Shown here piece by piece: positions 1 through 5,149 of a stretch of DNA of 5,149 nucleotides. Origin of the DNA: Marinosulfonomonas sp. (lineage in GTDB: Bacteria; Pseudomonadota; Alphaproteobacteria; Rhodobacterales; Rhodobacteraceae). Positions within the stretch are counted from its first letter, which is position 1, and each line of letters starts with the position of its first letter. Both the position numbers and the translations under genes were made by a program. The DNA is taken from the NCBI GenBank assembly GCA_015494385.1, contig WGBJ01000495.1:1-5149 (forward strand), in the 5' to 3' direction. The notes beneath the pieces are model-generated. The model ran no database searches. It worked only from the letters and a program-made list of their open reading frames with translations, and had not been told where the DNA came from.

Positions 1-1851
<1,851 letters not shown>

Positions 1852-1867
1852 AAATTGGGTTGCAGAT

Positions 1868-1890
1868 GGGTGGGGGGATCGGGGCGTGGG
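1868..1890 (+). other. G-rich tract with a four-run G-quadruplex-type pattern in the rpoB-rpoC spacer
   Basis: The plus strand carries four G runs: GGG at 1868-1870, six G at 1872-1877, four G at 1881-1884 and GGG at 1888-1890. They are separated by T, ATC and CGT. This fits the general pattern of four runs of three or more G with loops of 1-7 bases. The plus strand is the template strand for rpoBC, so the transcript is C-rich here (23 C against 9 G over the 54-base spacer). I see no inverted repeat followed by a T run, so it is not an intrinsic terminator. Whether it folds or has any role is unknown; it may be chance in a GC-rich spacer. Confidence 0.5.
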
Positions 1891-1894
1891 CCCT

Positions 1895-5149
<3,255 letters not shown>

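Overview
This window holds ordinary, highly conserved chromosomal housekeeping sequence. It contains most of rpoB and the first part of rpoC, the genes for the beta and beta' subunits of bacterial RNA polymerase. Both lie on the minus strand in the usual rpoB-rpoC order. Transcription runs from position 5149 towards position 1. Both genes are cut by the window edges: rpoB lacks its start (past 5149) and rpoC lacks its end (before 1). Both visible frames are intact, with no frameshift or internal stop.

Layout along the plus strand: 1-1840 is rpoC, its first 613 codons. 1841-1894 is a 54-base spacer with the rpoC ribosome binding site and a G-rich tract on the plus (template) strand. 1895-5149 is rpoB, its last 1084 codons plus the TAA stop. 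No gap exceeds 300 bases, and I see no RNA gene, mobile element, CRISPR array, attachment site or origin.

The organism is most likely an alphaproteobacterium, probably of the Rhodobacterales/Roseobacter type. I infer this from the protein sequences as I remember the family: the RpoC N-terminus beginning [20 protein letters not shown], the RpoB variants [20 protein letters not shown] and MCPIETPEG, and a codon usage that almost avoids TTA, CTA and TCA. I could not test this by alignment.

The two products assemble with the alpha dimer and omega into the core polymerase. RpoB supplies the fork, flap and hybrid-binding parts of the active-site channel. The visible part of RpoC supplies the zinc-binding domain, the clamp helices that bind sigma and the aspartate triad that holds the catalytic magnesium. 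I found no undescribed system. The points worth a second look are a template-strand G-quadruplex-type motif in the spacer and a very long mirror-frame open reading frame, which codon usage explains.
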